From contig NZ_JBHUNT010000001.1 of the NCBI RefSeq assembly GCF_042685745.1, forward strand, positions 2,418,001-2,482,000: a stretch of 64,000 nucleotides of DNA, in the 5' to 3' direction. Shown here piece by piece: positions 41,935 to 50,146 of this stretch (position 1 is its first letter; each line of letters opens with the position of its first letter). The DNA is from Prauserella_A oleivorans (lineage in GTDB: Bacteria; Actinomycetota; Actinomycetes; Mycobacteriales; Pseudonocardiaceae). Below the pieces are notes generated by a model. It saw only the letters and a program-made list of their open reading frames with translations, made no database searches and had not been told where the DNA came from. The translations under genes and the position numbers were made by a program.

Positions 41935-42776
41935 CCCCACGTACCGGGCACTCGTCGGCGGCGGCCTCCACCGACCTGTCCGGCGCAACCTCGCCAAGGG
42001 CAGCCGGGCCTGTCGGTGGCCTTCGACCTGCCCACGCAGACGGGCTACGACCCGGACCACCCGCCGGCGGAGTACCGCGCCGCGATCGAGAAGGGCGAGC
42101 GGGTGCTCGTCGGCGTGAACCGGGTCGCCGAAACCGAGCCCAGCCCCTTGCAGGCTCAGGGCGCCAAGGCTGTCGAAACGGCCGAGCCGGTGGCGGAGAA
42201 GCAGGCCGTGGCGGCGCTCGACCAGTGGCGGCGGGCCCGGGACGGCGAGGCCGTGCGCCCAGCTCTCGACAAGCGTGAGGTGTCCGGCGACCGGGGTCTC
42301 CGCGGCGGCGTCGGCAGGCGAGGGGGCGAGGAGATCGCCCGCGTCCGGGCCACGAGCGAGGAGCTGGGGGAGCGGCTGCGTGTCCTGGTCGGCAAGCCCG
42401 GCCTCGACGGGCACTCCAACGGCGCCGAGCAGGTGGCCGTGCGGGCCCGCGACGCCGGATTCGAGGTCGGCTACCAGGCATCCGGCTCACGCGTGAGCAG
42501 ATCGTCGCGACCGCGGTGCAGGAGGGCGTGCACGTGGTGGGGCTGTCCGTACCGTCCGGCTCGCACCTCGAGGTGGTGCCCGAGGTGGTCGACGGCCTGC
42601 GGGCGGCCGGCGCGGGCGACGTCCCGGTCGTGGTGGGCGGCATCATCCCCGCCGACGACACCCGGCTGCGGGGCGAGCGCGGGATCGCGAGGGTGTTCAC
42701 GCCCAAGGACTACGAGCTGACCGGCATCATCGACGGGATCGTGACGCTCGTGCGCGAGGCGCGCGAGCTGGCGTGA
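41935..42776 (+). pseudogene. meaA: Degenerate meaA (ethylmalonyl-CoA mutase-like) remnant
   Basis: Scattered pieces of the B12 mutase MeaA remain. An N-terminal piece is split by one-base losses (RRNLAKG in one frame, then GLSVAFDLPTQTGYDPDHP in the next). A deletion of roughly 400 codons leads to AAIEKGERVLVGVNR. The B12-binding domain follows with KPGLDGHSNGAEQVAVRARD (DxHxxG). After GYQ a missing base near 42,478 shifts the frame to IRLTREQIVATAVQEGVHVV and continues to VFTPKDYELTGIIDGIV. A full-length MeaA would be about 650 residues. The order of pieces matches the family, so this is decay and not a chance match. Confidence 0.92.
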
Positions 42777-42854
42777 CCCCGCGACGCAATGTGATCTCGG
42801 GCCCGGAGTTGATGTCGTTCTGGTAACAGCCTGTGGGCAAACTTTACCGCCCTT

Positions 42855-42883
42855 TTGACCTGCTCGACGCTCGCGCCTAGCGT
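42855..42883 (+). promoter_or_regulatory. Predicted promoter of the first ehu operon
   Basis: TTGACC (42855-42860), a 17 bp spacer, and TAGCGT (42878-42883) give a predicted start near 42,890 and a leader of about 58 bases to ehuB. It lies just after the meaA remnant. Confidence 0.6.
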
Positions 42884-42914
42884 TCGGTGACTATGACCCT
42901 GTGCTCGGCACGGG

Positions 42915-42934
42915 GATTGACGACGAGGTCAATC
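42915..42934. promoter_or_regulatory. GATTGAC-N6-GTCAATC inverted repeat in the ehuB leader
   Basis: Perfect 7 bp arms (42915-42921 and 42928-42934) around a 6 bp centre, between the predicted transcription start and the AAGGGG ribosome site of ehuB. It could be an operator (its shape suits a dimeric regulator) or an RNA hairpin next to the ribosome site. Confidence 0.5.
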
Positions 42935-42947
42935 GAAGGGGTCGGCC

Positions 42948-43844
42948 ATGGCGCACAGTGAATGGACCCGCAGAGAGTTCTTCAGACGTTCCGCGGCCGT
43001 CGGAGCGGTGGCACTGGGAGGGCCTGCCGTGCTGGCGGCATGCCAGACCACCGACCAGGGCGGCGACACCCTGCAGACGGCCCGCGAGCAGGGCACCATC
43101 CGCATCGGCATCGCCAACGAGCAGCCGTACGGCTTCGCCGACTCCTCCGGCAGGGTCACCGGGGAGGCGCCCGAGGTGGCCAAGGCCGTGTTCCGCAACA
43201 TGGGCATCAACGACGTCCAGAACAGCGTCGTGACGTTCGACCAGCTCATCCCCGCGCTCAACGCGCGCCGGTACGACGTGGTGTCGGCGGGCATGTTCAT
43301 CACCCCGGAGCGGTGCAACGCGGCCCTGTTCTCCACCCCCGACTACACGGCGCTCGCGGCGTTGCTCGTGCCGAGGGGCAACCCGCAGCAGGTCAGGAAC
43401 TTCTCCGACATCGCGAACAAGAACCTCAAGGTCGCCGTGCTGTCGGCCGCTGTCGAGAAGGGCTACGCGGAGTCCGCCGGTGTGCCCGAGGGCAACATCA
43501 CCACGCTGGACACCCAGGACAGCATGCTGCGCTCGGTCATCGACGGGCGCGTGTACTGCGCGGCACTCACCGACATCTCGCTGAAGTGGCTGGTCAAGCA
43601 GAACCCCGGCGCCCCGGTCGAGGTGACGCAGAGCTTCCAGCCCACGCAGGACGGGCAGCCGGTGATCTCGGCGGGCGGGTTCGTGTTCCGCCAGGGTGAC
43701 GAGTCACTGCGCGACGCCTTCAACGACCAGTTGCGCCGGCTGCACAACAGCGGCGAGTGGCTGCGCATCGCGCAGCCGTTCGGCTTCAGTCAGGCGAATG
43801 TGCCGAAGCCCAACGTGACAACGGAACAGCTCTGCAGCGGCTAG
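42948..43844 (+). CDS. ehuB: Ectoine/hydroxyectoine ABC transporter substrate-binding protein EhuB (copy 1)
   Basis: The 298-residue family-3 solute-binding lipoprotein has a twin-arginine motif TRREFF at residues 7-12 and lipid-anchored Cys32 in VLAACQ. Family strings are GIANEQPYGFADSSG, GEAPEVAKAVFRNMGI, YDVVSAGMFITPERC and a C-terminal SGEWLRIAQPFGFS. The match to EhuB and the B-C-D-A gene order support compatible-solute uptake; a related polar amino acid cannot be excluded. It is followed after 12 bases by ehuC. Confidence 0.9.
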   Translation: MAHSEWTRREFFRRSAAVGAVALGGPAVLAACQTTDQGGDTLQTAREQGTIRIGIANEQPYGFADSSGRVTGEAPEVAKAVFRNMGINDVQNSVVTFDQLIPALNARRYDVVSAGMFITPERCNAALFSTPDYTALAALLVPRGNPQQVRNFSDIANKNLKVAVLSAAVEKGYAESAGVPEGNITTLDTQDSMLRSVIDGRVYCAALTDISLKWLVKQNPGAPVEVTQSFQPTQDGQPVISAGGFVFRQGDESLRDAFNDQLRRLHNSGEWLRIAQPFGFSQANVPKPNVTTEQLCSG

Positions 43845-43856
43845 CCGGGAGGCGCC

Positions 43857-44561
43857 GTGTTCGACGACTTCGGACTCATCTTCTCGTCCATCCTCGATGG
43901 ACTGCCGGTCACGATCGCGGCCACGGTAGGCGGCATCGCGCTCACGGTCGTGCTGTCGTTCATCGCGGGGCTGGCGTTGCTGTCGCCGTCCCGCCTCGTC
44001 CGGTTCATCGCACGCGTCTACGTCGAGGGCTTCCGCGGTACGTCCGAAGTGGTCCAGTTGTTCTGGATCTTCTTCGTGCTGCCGGTCCTCGTCGGACTCG
44101 AACTGGTCCCGTTGTTCGCAGGCATCCTCGTGCTGGGACTCAACCACGGCGCCTACGGGGCCGAGATCGTCCGCGGCGCGGTGCAGTCGGTCCCGAGGGC
44201 GCAGCGGGAGGGCGCGATCGCGCTCAACCTCAGCCCGGCCGTCCGGATGAGACGGGTCATCCTGCCGCAGGCGGTGGTGGAGATGTTGCCGTCGTTCAAC
44301 AACCTCTTCATCCAGTTGCTGAAGAGCACGGCGCTGCTGTACTTCATCTCCGCCGGTGAGATCACCGAACGCGGCGAGTTGCTGCGCCCGGCGCTGCCGA
44401 TGGGCCAGCTGACGGTCATCTACGGCGTCGAACTGCTGTTCTACCTGCTGCTGGCCATCCTCATCACCATCGGCATGCGGACGCTCGAGCGCATCGGCTC
44501 CCGCAAGCTCGGCAGGACGCCGAAGCCTCGCCCGAAGATCCTCTCGGCAGGGGGCACGTGA
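43857..44561 (+). CDS. ehuC: Ectoine ABC transporter permease EhuC (copy 1)
   Basis: The 234-residue permease of the HisMQ type has five predicted spans, an RGTSEVVQLFWIFFVLPVLV segment, and the EAA loop in LNLSPAVRMRRVILPQAVVE. It pairs with EhuD to form the channel. GTG 43857 follows GGGAGGCGCC, and its stop overlaps the next gene. Confidence 0.9.
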   Translation: MFDDFGLIFSSILDGLPVTIAATVGGIALTVVLSFIAGLALLSPSRLVRFIARVYVEGFRGTSEVVQLFWIFFVLPVLVGLELVPLFAGILVLGLNHGAYGAEIVRGAVQSVPRAQREGAIALNLSPAVRMRRVILPQAVVEMLPSFNNLFIQLLKSTALLYFISAGEITERGELLRPALPMGQLTVIYGVELLFYLLLAILITIGMRTLERIGSRKLGRTPKPRPKILSAGGT

Positions 44562-45217
44562 TGGGCTGGGACTGGGAGTATGCCGTCGAGAGCCTGCCGC
44601 TGCTCGCGGAAGGCATGCTGGTCACGCTCGAGTTGACCGCACTCGGAGCGTTGCTGGCCTACCTGCTCGGGCTGGTGCTCGCGGTGTTCCGGCAGGTGCG
44701 CGTGCCGGTGCTCAGCCAGCTCGTGTACCTGTTCATCGAGGTGGTGCGCAGCACGCCGCTGCTGATCCAGGTGTTCGCGTTCTACTACCTCGTGCAGCCC
44801 GCGCTCGGTCTGACGCTGTCGCCGTTCCTCACCGGTGTGCTGGCCCTCGGCGTGCACTACGCCACCTACACCTCCGAGGTGTACCGCGCCGGCATCGAGG
44901 CGATCCCCAAAGGACAGTGGGAGGCGGCCACGGCGCTCAGCATCCCGCGGGGTCGCGTGTGGACCGGCATCATCCTGCCGCAGGCGGTGCCCCGCGTGCT
45001 GCCCGCGCTGGGCAACTACACGATCTCGATGTTCAAGGAGACCCCGCTGCTCCTGGCGATCGGCGTCGTCGACGTGCTCAACAGCGCCAAGGAAGCCGGC
45101 GCCGAGACGTTCCGCGTCATCGAACCGTACACACTGGCCGGCGTGTTCTTCCTCCTGGTGAGCTACCCGGCCTCCATCCTCGTCAGAAAGCTGGAACGTC
45201 GTGTCGGAACCGTATAA
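44561..45217 (+). CDS. ehuD: Ectoine ABC transporter permease EhuD (copy 1)
   Basis: The 218-residue partner permease has the family string RSTPLLIQVFAFYYLVQPAL and EAA loop ALSIPRGRVWTGIILPQAVP. ATG 44561 is preferred by spacing from GGGGG; GTG 44558 is an alternative. Its 3' end overlaps the ehuA start by 17 bases. Confidence 0.9.
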   Translation: MGWDWEYAVESLPLLAEGMLVTLELTALGALLAYLLGLVLAVFRQVRVPVLSQLVYLFIEVVRSTPLLIQVFAFYYLVQPALGLTLSPFLTGVLALGVHYATYTSEVYRAGIEAIPKGQWEAATALSIPRGRVWTGIILPQAVPRVLPALGNYTISMFKETPLLLAIGVVDVLNSAKEAGAETFRVIEPYTLAGVFFLLVSYPASILVRKLERRVGTV

Positions 45218-46004
45218 GGAACCCTCGTCCGATGTGATCATCCGGTTCGACCGGGTGGTGAAGAAGTTCGGTGACCACGTGGTGCTGCGGGAGCTGGACT
45301 TCACCGTGAAACCGGGTGAGTTCGTCACGCTGATCGGGCCGAGCGGCTCGGGTAAGACGACCATCCTGCGGCTGCTCATGACCCTCGAGCGGGTCAACGA
45401 GGGCACGATCGAGGTCTGTGGCGAGTACCTCAGCCACATGGAGCGCGGCGGCAAGCTCGTGCCCGCCGACGAGAAGCATCTGCGCCGCATGCGCAAGCGC
45501 ATCGGGATGGTGTTCCAGCAGTTCAACCTCTTCCCGAACATGAGCGTCCTGCAGAACATCACCGAGGCCCCGATCCGCGCGCTCGGCATGTCCAAAGCGG
45601 AGGCCGGTGAGCGGGCACGGGACCTGCTCGACAAGGTGGGGCTGGGCGACAAGGTGGACGCGCATCCGATGCAGCTCTCGGGCGGGCAGCAGCAGCGGGT
45701 CGCCATCGCCCGCGCACTGGCGATGGAGCCCGACGTCATGCTGCTCGACGAGGTCACGTCCGCACTCGACCCGGAGCTCGTCGCCGGTGTCCTCAAAGTC
45801 CTCAGGGACATCGCGGAGAAGACCGATATCACATGTCTGTGTGTCACGCACGAGATGCAGTTCGCCAAGGACGTCTCCGATCGCGTCATGATGTTCGACC
45901 AGGGCCAGGTCATCGAGGACGCGCCACCGGAGAAGCTCTTCACCTCGCCCGAACACGAACGCACCCGCGAGTTCCTGCACGCCGTGATCGACCGCGCGGT
46001 CTGA
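45201..46004 (+). CDS. ehuA: Ectoine ABC transporter ATP-binding protein EhuA (copy 1)
   Basis: The 267-residue ATPase has Walker A GPSGSGKT at residues 46-53, a Q-loop in GMVFQQFNLFPNM, signature LSGGQQQR at 159-166 and Walker B VMLLDE at 179-184. The insertion SHMERGGKLVPADEKHLRRM is characteristic of EhuA. It starts inside ehuD, and a strong hairpin follows the stop. Confidence 0.92.
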   Translation: MSEPYKEPSSDVIIRFDRVVKKFGDHVVLRELDFTVKPGEFVTLIGPSGSGKTTILRLLMTLERVNEGTIEVCGEYLSHMERGGKLVPADEKHLRRMRKRIGMVFQQFNLFPNMSVLQNITEAPIRALGMSKAEAGERARDLLDKVGLGDKVDAHPMQLSGGQQQRVAIARALAMEPDVMLLDEVTSALDPELVAGVLKVLRDIAEKTDITCLCVTHEMQFAKDVSDRVMMFDQGQVIEDAPPEKLFTSPEHERTREFLHAVIDRAV

Positions 46005-46038
46005 AGGCGGTCACCGACGGTGGCTGTCTGAACCACCG

Positions 46039-46067
46039 GGGGCCCGCCGCGCCGAGTGGCGGGCCCC
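46039..46067 (+). terminator. Stem-loop terminator between the two ehu operons
   Basis: GGGGCCCGCC (46039-46048) pairs perfectly with GGCGGGCCCC (46058-46067) around a 9-base loop. No U-tract follows, which is common for actinobacterial terminators. It sits 34 bases after ehuA copy 1. Confidence 0.7.
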
Positions 46068-46155
46068 GACTCATGGATTTAACCTGTGTGTCCGGGCTGT
46101 TGTCTTCGCACGTCAACGCGCCTGTCGCGGCCGACCGAATCGTGTGAAGGAGGAC

Positions 46156-46203
46156 GGAGAATTTCTCCTTTGATTGCGCACAAACGGGTGACTTGCTTAG
46201 GGT
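46156..46203 (+). promoter_or_regulatory. Predicted promoter and dyad upstream of the second ehu operon
   Basis: A perfect dyad GGAGAA-T-TTCTCC (46156-46168) ends five bases before a possible -35, TTGCGC (46174-46179). An 18 bp spacer and TAGGGT (46198-46203) complete a promoter like that of copy 1. The dyad may be an operator. The second operon therefore appears to be controlled separately. Confidence 0.45.
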
Positions 46204-46272
46204 GAGCGCAATCGAGTCCGCGCTGATGTTGGAGCGGCGGACGCCGATGTCCACGACAGGAGCTATGAGTAC

Positions 46273-47190
46273 GTGAATAACTCCAGGCTGAGCAGACGTG
46301 GTTTTCTGCGCGGCGCCTCAGGGGCGACCCTCGGCCTCGCGATCGGCGGCGGCGCACTGGTCAGTGGTTGTACCTCGATCAACGTGGCAGCCGGCAGCGA
46401 AGGCGGTGACCTGCTGCAGAGGCTTCGCGACTCCGGCACGGTGCGCATGGGCTTCGCCAACGAGCGCCCGTTCGGGTTCATCAACTCCGCGGGTGACCTG
46501 ACCGGTGAGGCGCCCGAGGTCGGCAAGGAGGTGTTCCGCAGGCTCGGTGTCGACTCCTTCGAGCCGAAGCTGGCGGACTTCAGCTCGCTGATCCCCGGGT
46601 TGAAGGCGGGCCTGTTCGACGTGATCGCCGCCGGGATGTACATCACGCCCGACCGCTGCGCCGAGATCGAGTTCACCAACCCGGACTACAACGCGCCCGC
46701 CGCGCTGTTGTTGCCGAAGGGCAATCCGAAGGGTCTGTCCGATCTGGACAGTATCGTGCGGAAGCGCGCCCGCATCGGTGTGCTGACCGGTTCGGTCGAG
46801 GAGGGCTACGCCGCGGACTCGGGCATTCCCCGCTCGCGGGTGGTCGTCTTCCCGGACCAGTCCTCCGGTATCGACGGTGTCCTGGCCGGCCGCGCGGACT
46901 GCCTGATGCTGACCCGCCTCTCGCTCACGTCGGCACTGCAGCAGCGGCCCGGCGCGCAGCTGGAGATCGGCCCGTCGTTCATCCCGGTCGTCAAGGGCGA
47001 AAAGCAGTTCGGCGCGGGAGGTTTCGGCTTCCGCAAGGGAGAGACCAACATCGTCCGGGCATTCAACCGCGAACTGACGATCATGCAGGAGCGGGGCGAG
47101 ATCTTGAAGCTGACCAAGCCGTTCGGCTTCTCGCAGGACGAGATGACGCGGCTCACGGCGGCGGATCTCTGCGCCGGAACAGCGTCCTAA
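46273..47190 (+). CDS. ehuB2: Ectoine/hydroxyectoine ABC transporter substrate-binding protein EhuB (copy 2)
   Basis: This 305-residue paralogue of the protein at 42948 has a twin-arginine motif SRRGFL at residues 7-12 and lipidated Cys33 in LVSGCT. It keeps GFANERPFGFINSAG, GEAPEVGKEVFRRLGV, DVIAAGMYITPDRC and KPFGFSQDEM, but the binding-lobe residues differ widely from copy 1, suggesting a changed substrate range or affinity. GTG 46273 follows ACAGGAGC at long spacing. Confidence 0.88.
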   Translation: MNNSRLSRRGFLRGASGATLGLAIGGGALVSGCTSINVAAGSEGGDLLQRLRDSGTVRMGFANERPFGFINSAGDLTGEAPEVGKEVFRRLGVDSFEPKLADFSSLIPGLKAGLFDVIAAGMYITPDRCAEIEFTNPDYNAPAALLLPKGNPKGLSDLDSIVRKRARIGVLTGSVEEGYAADSGIPRSRVVVFPDQSSGIDGVLAGRADCLMLTRLSLTSALQQRPGAQLEIGPSFIPVVKGEKQFGAGGFGFRKGETNIVRAFNRELTIMQERGEILKLTKPFGFSQDEMTRLTAADLCAGTAS

Positions 47191-47201
47191 GGGGGCCACT
47201 C

Positions 47202-47891
47202 ATGTCAAGCGGGCTGATGGCCTATGTCTGGGAGGGTCTCGGCGTGACCCTCATGCTCACCGTGTTCGGTGCGCTGCTCGGGCTCGTCTTCGCGTTCATC
47301 GCGGGCCTGGCGCGCTCGAGCGACCGGAAGATCGTGCGTGGTGCCGCGATGGTCTACACCGAGCTCTTCCGCGGGTTCCCGTCGCTGGTGCTGCTGTTCG
47401 CGCTGATCTTCATCGTGCCGCAGTTCGGCTACCAGCTGAACACGCTGTTCGCCGGAGTTCTCGCGCTGGCGCTCAACATCGGTGCCTACGCGGCCGAGGT
47501 CGTGCGCGGGGCGGTGAAGTCGGTTCCGCCGGGCCAGATCGAGGCGGCGGTCGCGCTCAACTTCACGCCGATGCAGCGCCTGCGCAAGGTGATTCTGCCG
47601 CAGGCGATCGTCGCGATGATCCCACCGTTCTCCAACAACCTGATCGAGCTGCTCAAGGCGACCTCGCTGGTGTCGCTGGTCTACATCTCCGACCTGACCT
47701 TCGCGGCTCAGCTGATCCGCGCGTCGACCGGCGAGACGACGCTCGTCTTCCTCGGCCTGCTCGTGGGATACGGGCTCATCGCACTGGTGCTGACCACGAT
47801 CATGAGGTTGCTGGAGCGAGTGGCCGCCCGCTCGCTGGGCCGGACCGTCCCGAAGGGACTGTTCGCGGGTAAGCAGGAGGTGGCCGCGTGA
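47202..47891 (+). CDS. ehuC2: Ectoine ABC transporter permease EhuC (copy 2)
   Basis: The 229-residue HisMQ-type permease contains YTELFRGFPSLVLLFALIFI and EAA loop ALNFTPMQRLRKVILPQAIV. It is homologous to, but clearly diverged from, copy 1. ATG 47202 lies 11 bases after ehuB2, and its end overlaps ehuD2 by four bases. Confidence 0.9.
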   Translation: MSSGLMAYVWEGLGVTLMLTVFGALLGLVFAFIAGLARSSDRKIVRGAAMVYTELFRGFPSLVLLFALIFIVPQFGYQLNTLFAGVLALALNIGAYAAEVVRGAVKSVPPGQIEAAVALNFTPMQRLRKVILPQAIVAMIPPFSNNLIELLKATSLVSLVYISDLTFAAQLIRASTGETTLVFLGLLVGYGLIALVLTTIMRLLERVAARSLGRTVPKGLFAGKQEVAA

Positions 47892-48550
47892 ACGCGTTCG
47901 AATGGAGCCAGGTGTGGGACGCGATGCCCACGATGCTCGACGGTCTGCTCGTCGCGCTGCAGGCGACCGTCATCGGCTACGTCATCGCGTTGATCCTCGG
48001 CCTGGTCTTCGCCATCCTGCGGCGCAGCCACAACCGCTGGGTGAGCATGCCGGTCGGGTTCCTGGTCGAGTTCATCCGGTCGACGCCGCTGCTGGTGCAG
48101 CTGTTCTTCTTCTTCTACGTGCTGCCGCTGATCGGCATCAGCGTGTCACCGCTGGCGACGGGCGCGTTCGCGCTCGGCCTGCACTACGCGACCTACACCT
48201 CCGAGGTGTACCGCTCGGGCATCGACGGTGTCCCGGCCGGGCAGTGGGAGGCCGCGACGGCGCTCAACCTGTCGACGCGGCGCACGTGGACGAATGTGAT
48301 TCTGCCGCAGGCGATTCCCAGGGTCGTTCCTGCGCTGGCCAACTACGTGATCGCGATGTTCAAGGACACGCCTCAGCTGCTGGCGATCACGGTGGTCGAG
48401 ATGCTCGGTGCGGCGGTCGCACTGGGTTCGGAGACCTTCCGGTACTCCGAGCCGGTCGCCGCGGCCGGGCTCGTGTACCTGGTCGTGGCTCTGGTGATGG
48501 CCTGGCTGGCGCGGCTCGTCGAGCGCCGGTTCGGGCAGGTTCGGGTTTAG
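47888..48550 (+). CDS. ehuD2: Ectoine ABC transporter permease EhuD (copy 2)
   Basis: The 220-residue permease contains IRSTPLLVQLFFFFYVLPLI and EAA loop ALNLSTRRTWTNVILPQAIP. The HYATYTSEVYRSGIDGVPAGQWE segment is almost identical in plan to copy 1. The start overlaps ehuC2 and it is followed by ehuA2 after 13 bases. Confidence 0.9.
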   Translation: MNAFEWSQVWDAMPTMLDGLLVALQATVIGYVIALILGLVFAILRRSHNRWVSMPVGFLVEFIRSTPLLVQLFFFFYVLPLIGISVSPLATGAFALGLHYATYTSEVYRSGIDGVPAGQWEAATALNLSTRRTWTNVILPQAIPRVVPALANYVIAMFKDTPQLLAITVVEMLGAAVALGSETFRYSEPVAAAGLVYLVVALVMAWLARLVERRFGQVRV

Positions 48551-48563
48551 GAGAGGAACTTCG

Positions 48564-49343
48564 GTGAGCAACGGTGACTTCATCACGTTCGATGGCGTGC
48601 ACAAGGCCTTCGGCAAAAACGTGGTGCTCGACGACCTCTCGTTCTCGGTCGCGTCGGGTGAGCGCGTCACCCTGATCGGGCCGAGTGGCTCGGGCAAGAC
48701 GACGATCCTGCGGATGCTGATGACGCTGACGCGGCCCGACCGCGGCACGATCGGTGTCGACGGCGACTACCTCTACCACGAGAAGCGTGGCGACGAGCTG
48801 GTGCCGGCGAGCGAGGCGCACATCCGCAAGGTGCGCAGCCGGATCACGATGGTGTTCCAGCACTTCAACCTGTTCCCCAACATGAAGGTGCTCCGCAACG
48901 TCACGGAGGCGCCGATCCACGTCCTCGGCAAGTCGAAGGACGAGGCGGAGGCCCGGGGCAAGGAGCTGCTGGAGATGGTGGGGCTGGGCGACAAGCTGAA
49001 CGCCCACCCGTCGCAGCTCTCTGGCGGGCAGCAGCAGCGGGTCGCGATCGCGCGAGCGCTCGCGGTCGACCCGGACGTGCTGCTGCTCGACGAGGTGACC
49101 TCCGCGCTCGACCCGGAGATCGCCGCGGAGGTCCTCGACGTCCTGCGGGACATCGCCAAGAGCACCGACACGACGATGCTGCTCGTCACGCACGCGATGA
49201 AGTTCGCGCGGGACGTCTCGCACCGGGTGCTGATGTTCAACGAGGGCAGGATCATCGAGGACGCCCCGCCCGAGAAGCTGTTCAACGAGCCCGAGCACGA
49301 GCGCACGCAGGCGTTCCTCCGGTCGGTCATCGACGAAACCTGA
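48564..49343 (+). CDS. ehuA2: Ectoine ABC transporter ATP-binding protein EhuA (copy 2)
   Basis: The 259-residue ATPase has Walker A GPSGSGKT at residues 39-46, GMVFQ-equivalent ITMVFQHFNLFPNM, signature LSGGQQQR and Walker B VLLLDE. It keeps the EhuA-type insertion (KRGDELVPASEAHIRKVR). It is the best-conserved pair between the two operons. GTG 48564 follows AGGAGAGGAAC. Confidence 0.92.
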   Translation: MSNGDFITFDGVHKAFGKNVVLDDLSFSVASGERVTLIGPSGSGKTTILRMLMTLTRPDRGTIGVDGDYLYHEKRGDELVPASEAHIRKVRSRITMVFQHFNLFPNMKVLRNVTEAPIHVLGKSKDEAEARGKELLEMVGLGDKLNAHPSQLSGGQQQRVAIARALAVDPDVLLLDEVTSALDPEIAAEVLDVLRDIAKSTDTTMLLVTHAMKFARDVSHRVLMFNEGRIIEDAPPEKLFNEPEHERTQAFLRSVIDET

Positions 49344-49365
49344 CGCACCGCGTTACCGTCGGTGC

Positions 49366-50139
49366 ATGGGTGAGTTCCAGCACATCCTCGTCAAGCGCGA
49401 GGGCGAGACGGTCACGATCACGATGAACCGGGGGAGCCGGCGCAACTCCCTGTCCGAGGACCACCTGCGCGAGCTGCTGGCCGCGTTCCGGCAGGCAGGC
49501 GAGTCCGATGCGACCGGCATCGTGCTGGCCGGAGCCGGTCCGGTGTTCTCCGCCGGGCACGACTTCGGTGACGTGGCCTCGCGCGACCTCATGGGTGTGC
49601 GGGAACTGCTGCGCCTCTGCACCGACCTCATGCGCACCATCCAGTCGGTGCCGCAGGTCGTGATCGCGCGCGTGCACGGCCTGGCCACCGCCGCGGGCTG
49701 TCAGCTCGTGGCCTCGTGCGATCTGGCGGTGGCCGCCGAGTCGGCCGGGTTCGCGTTGCCCGGCGGCAAGGGCGGCTGGTTCTGCCACACTCCCGCGGTG
49801 CCCGTGGCGCGGTCGGTCGGGCGCAAGCGCCTGATGGAGCTCGCGCTGACCGGGGACCCGATCGACGCGGCGACCGCGCTCGACTGGGGTCTGGTCAACC
49901 GAGTGGTGCCCGACGCCGACCTGGACGAGGCGGTCGCCGAGCTGCTCGGCCGGGCCACCCGCGGCAGCCGGGCGGCCAAGGCCCTGGGCAAGCAGACGCT
50001 CTACGCCCAGCTGGACCGGCCGGAGGACGACGCCTACGCGATCGCCATCGAGGTCATGGCCTCGGCGTCGCAGTTGCCCGGGGCCCGGGAGGGCATGGCG
50101 AGCTTCCTGGAGAAGCGCAAGCCGGTCTGGCCGGACTGA
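49366..50139 (+). CDS. Enoyl-CoA hydratase/isomerase-family protein (ECHDC3-like)
   Basis: This 257-residue crotonase-fold protein has the oxyanion-hole regions VFSAGHDFGDVA and HGLATAAGCQLVASCDLAVA. The usual second catalytic Glu position (P-E-x-x-x-G) reads LPGGKGGWFCHTP, so it may not be a classical hydratase. ATG 49366 is preceded by TACCGT at leaderless spacing, with no ribosome site. Substrate is unknown. Confidence 0.85.
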   Translation: MGEFQHILVKREGETVTITMNRGSRRNSLSEDHLRELLAAFRQAGESDATGIVLAGAGPVFSAGHDFGDVASRDLMGVRELLRLCTDLMRTIQSVPQVVIARVHGLATAAGCQLVASCDLAVAAESAGFALPGGKGGWFCHTPAVPVARSVGRKRLMELALTGDPIDAATALDWGLVNRVVPDADLDEAVAELLGRATRGSRAAKALGKQTLYAQLDRPEDDAYAIAIEVMASASQLPGAREGMASFLEKRKPVWPD

Positions 50140-50146
50140 GCTTTGC

